A stretch of 64,000 nucleotides of DNA, taken from assembly GCF_000423565.1 (NCBI RefSeq), contig NZ_AUIF01000003.1, forward strand, positions 432,964-496,963. The letters run 5' to 3'. Made by a program: the position numbers and the translations under genes. Each line of letters begins with the position of its first letter. The first letter of the stretch is position 1. The stretch comes from Runella zeae DSM 19591 (GTDB taxonomy: Bacteria > Bacteroidota > Bacteroidia > Cytophagales > Spirosomataceae). Shown here one piece after another: positions 63,980-64,000 of this stretch. Under the pieces are notes generated by a model. The model was not told the DNA's origin. It worked only from the letters and a program-made list of their open reading frames with translations, and did no database searches.

Positions 63980-64000
63980 ATGACAGAATCAGAATTTATA
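63980..64000 (+). CDS. Start of a divergent gene, cut by the window edge
   Basis: ATG at 63980 and seven codons (MTESEFI) run off the right edge, with a good promoter-like sequence before them. No family can be assigned from seven residues. Confidence 0.45.

Overview
The window looks like a chromosomal segment of a Bacteroidota species, most likely in the order Cytophagales (a Runella/Spirosoma/Dyadobacter-like organism). This is inferred from the gene families (outer-membrane beta-barrel receptors with CarboxypepD-like N-termini, LytTR/LytS systems with a propeller sensor, LolA after FtsK, GH28 and DUF2264 pectin genes, DUF1549/DUF1553 protein), from A/T-rich leaders without strong Shine-Dalgarno sequences, and from several TAnnTTTG -7 promoter boxes. 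No rRNA, CRISPR array or recognisable insertion sequence was seen; there is one tRNA, tRNA-Leu(CAG).

Layout. 1-5067 (minus): upp, a propeller-type sensor kinase, a LytTR regulator and a cut-off HNH-family gene. 5132-9972: polysaccharide deacetylase, acyltransferase, Wzi-like outer-membrane protein and pyrD. 10135-20728: housekeeping and redox genes (ftsK, lolA, SDR, aldo/keto reductase, sterol-desaturase-like hydroxylase, the arsenosugar pair arsS plus an AhpD-like protein, rnr). 20953-27282: a haem-binding protein, two tandem paralogous outer-membrane beta-barrel proteins and an SGNH hydrolase. 27475-30810: an A/T-rich gene for a single-chain Argonaute carrying an N-terminal Schlafen/AlbA-RecG-like module; this is the most exciting item. 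30961-36461 (minus): pectin and sugar genes (SGNH-GH28 fusion, CBM9-like, DUF2264, lactonase). 36567-39276: a partial lasso-peptide-type set (B2 protease, HPr-kinase-like kinase, nucleotidyltransferase) with no cyclase. 39397-39708: palindromic repeats and tRNA-Leu. 39774-48727: beta-CASP hydrolase, DUF1549/1553 protein, thioredoxin-like protein, alpha/beta hydrolase, membrane protein and penicillin acylase. 48877-56014: an apparent signalling operon (ECF sigma, anti-sigma-like protein, two FHA proteins, an unknown acidic protein, PP2C phosphatase, Ser/Thr kinase with Sel1 repeats, caspase-like protease). 56018-60209: AI-2E transporter, propeller protein, flotillin and NfeD-like protein. 60210-64000: a gene-poor stretch, an unusual 11-residue repeat ORF, a probably decayed NTPase gene and the first codons of a divergent gene.

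How they work together. The two-component pair probably senses an external or periplasmic ligand. The pectin genes form a catabolic set with extracellular SGNH/GH28 cleavage and downstream sugar handling. The FHA-PP2C-STK-caspase row suggests a phosphorylation relay ending in proteolysis. The Argonaute fusion and the broken NTPase are both poorer in G+C than their neighbours and interrupt otherwise ordinary gene order, as expected of acquired defence genes. All functions are read from sequence motifs and family knowledge; no searches were run.
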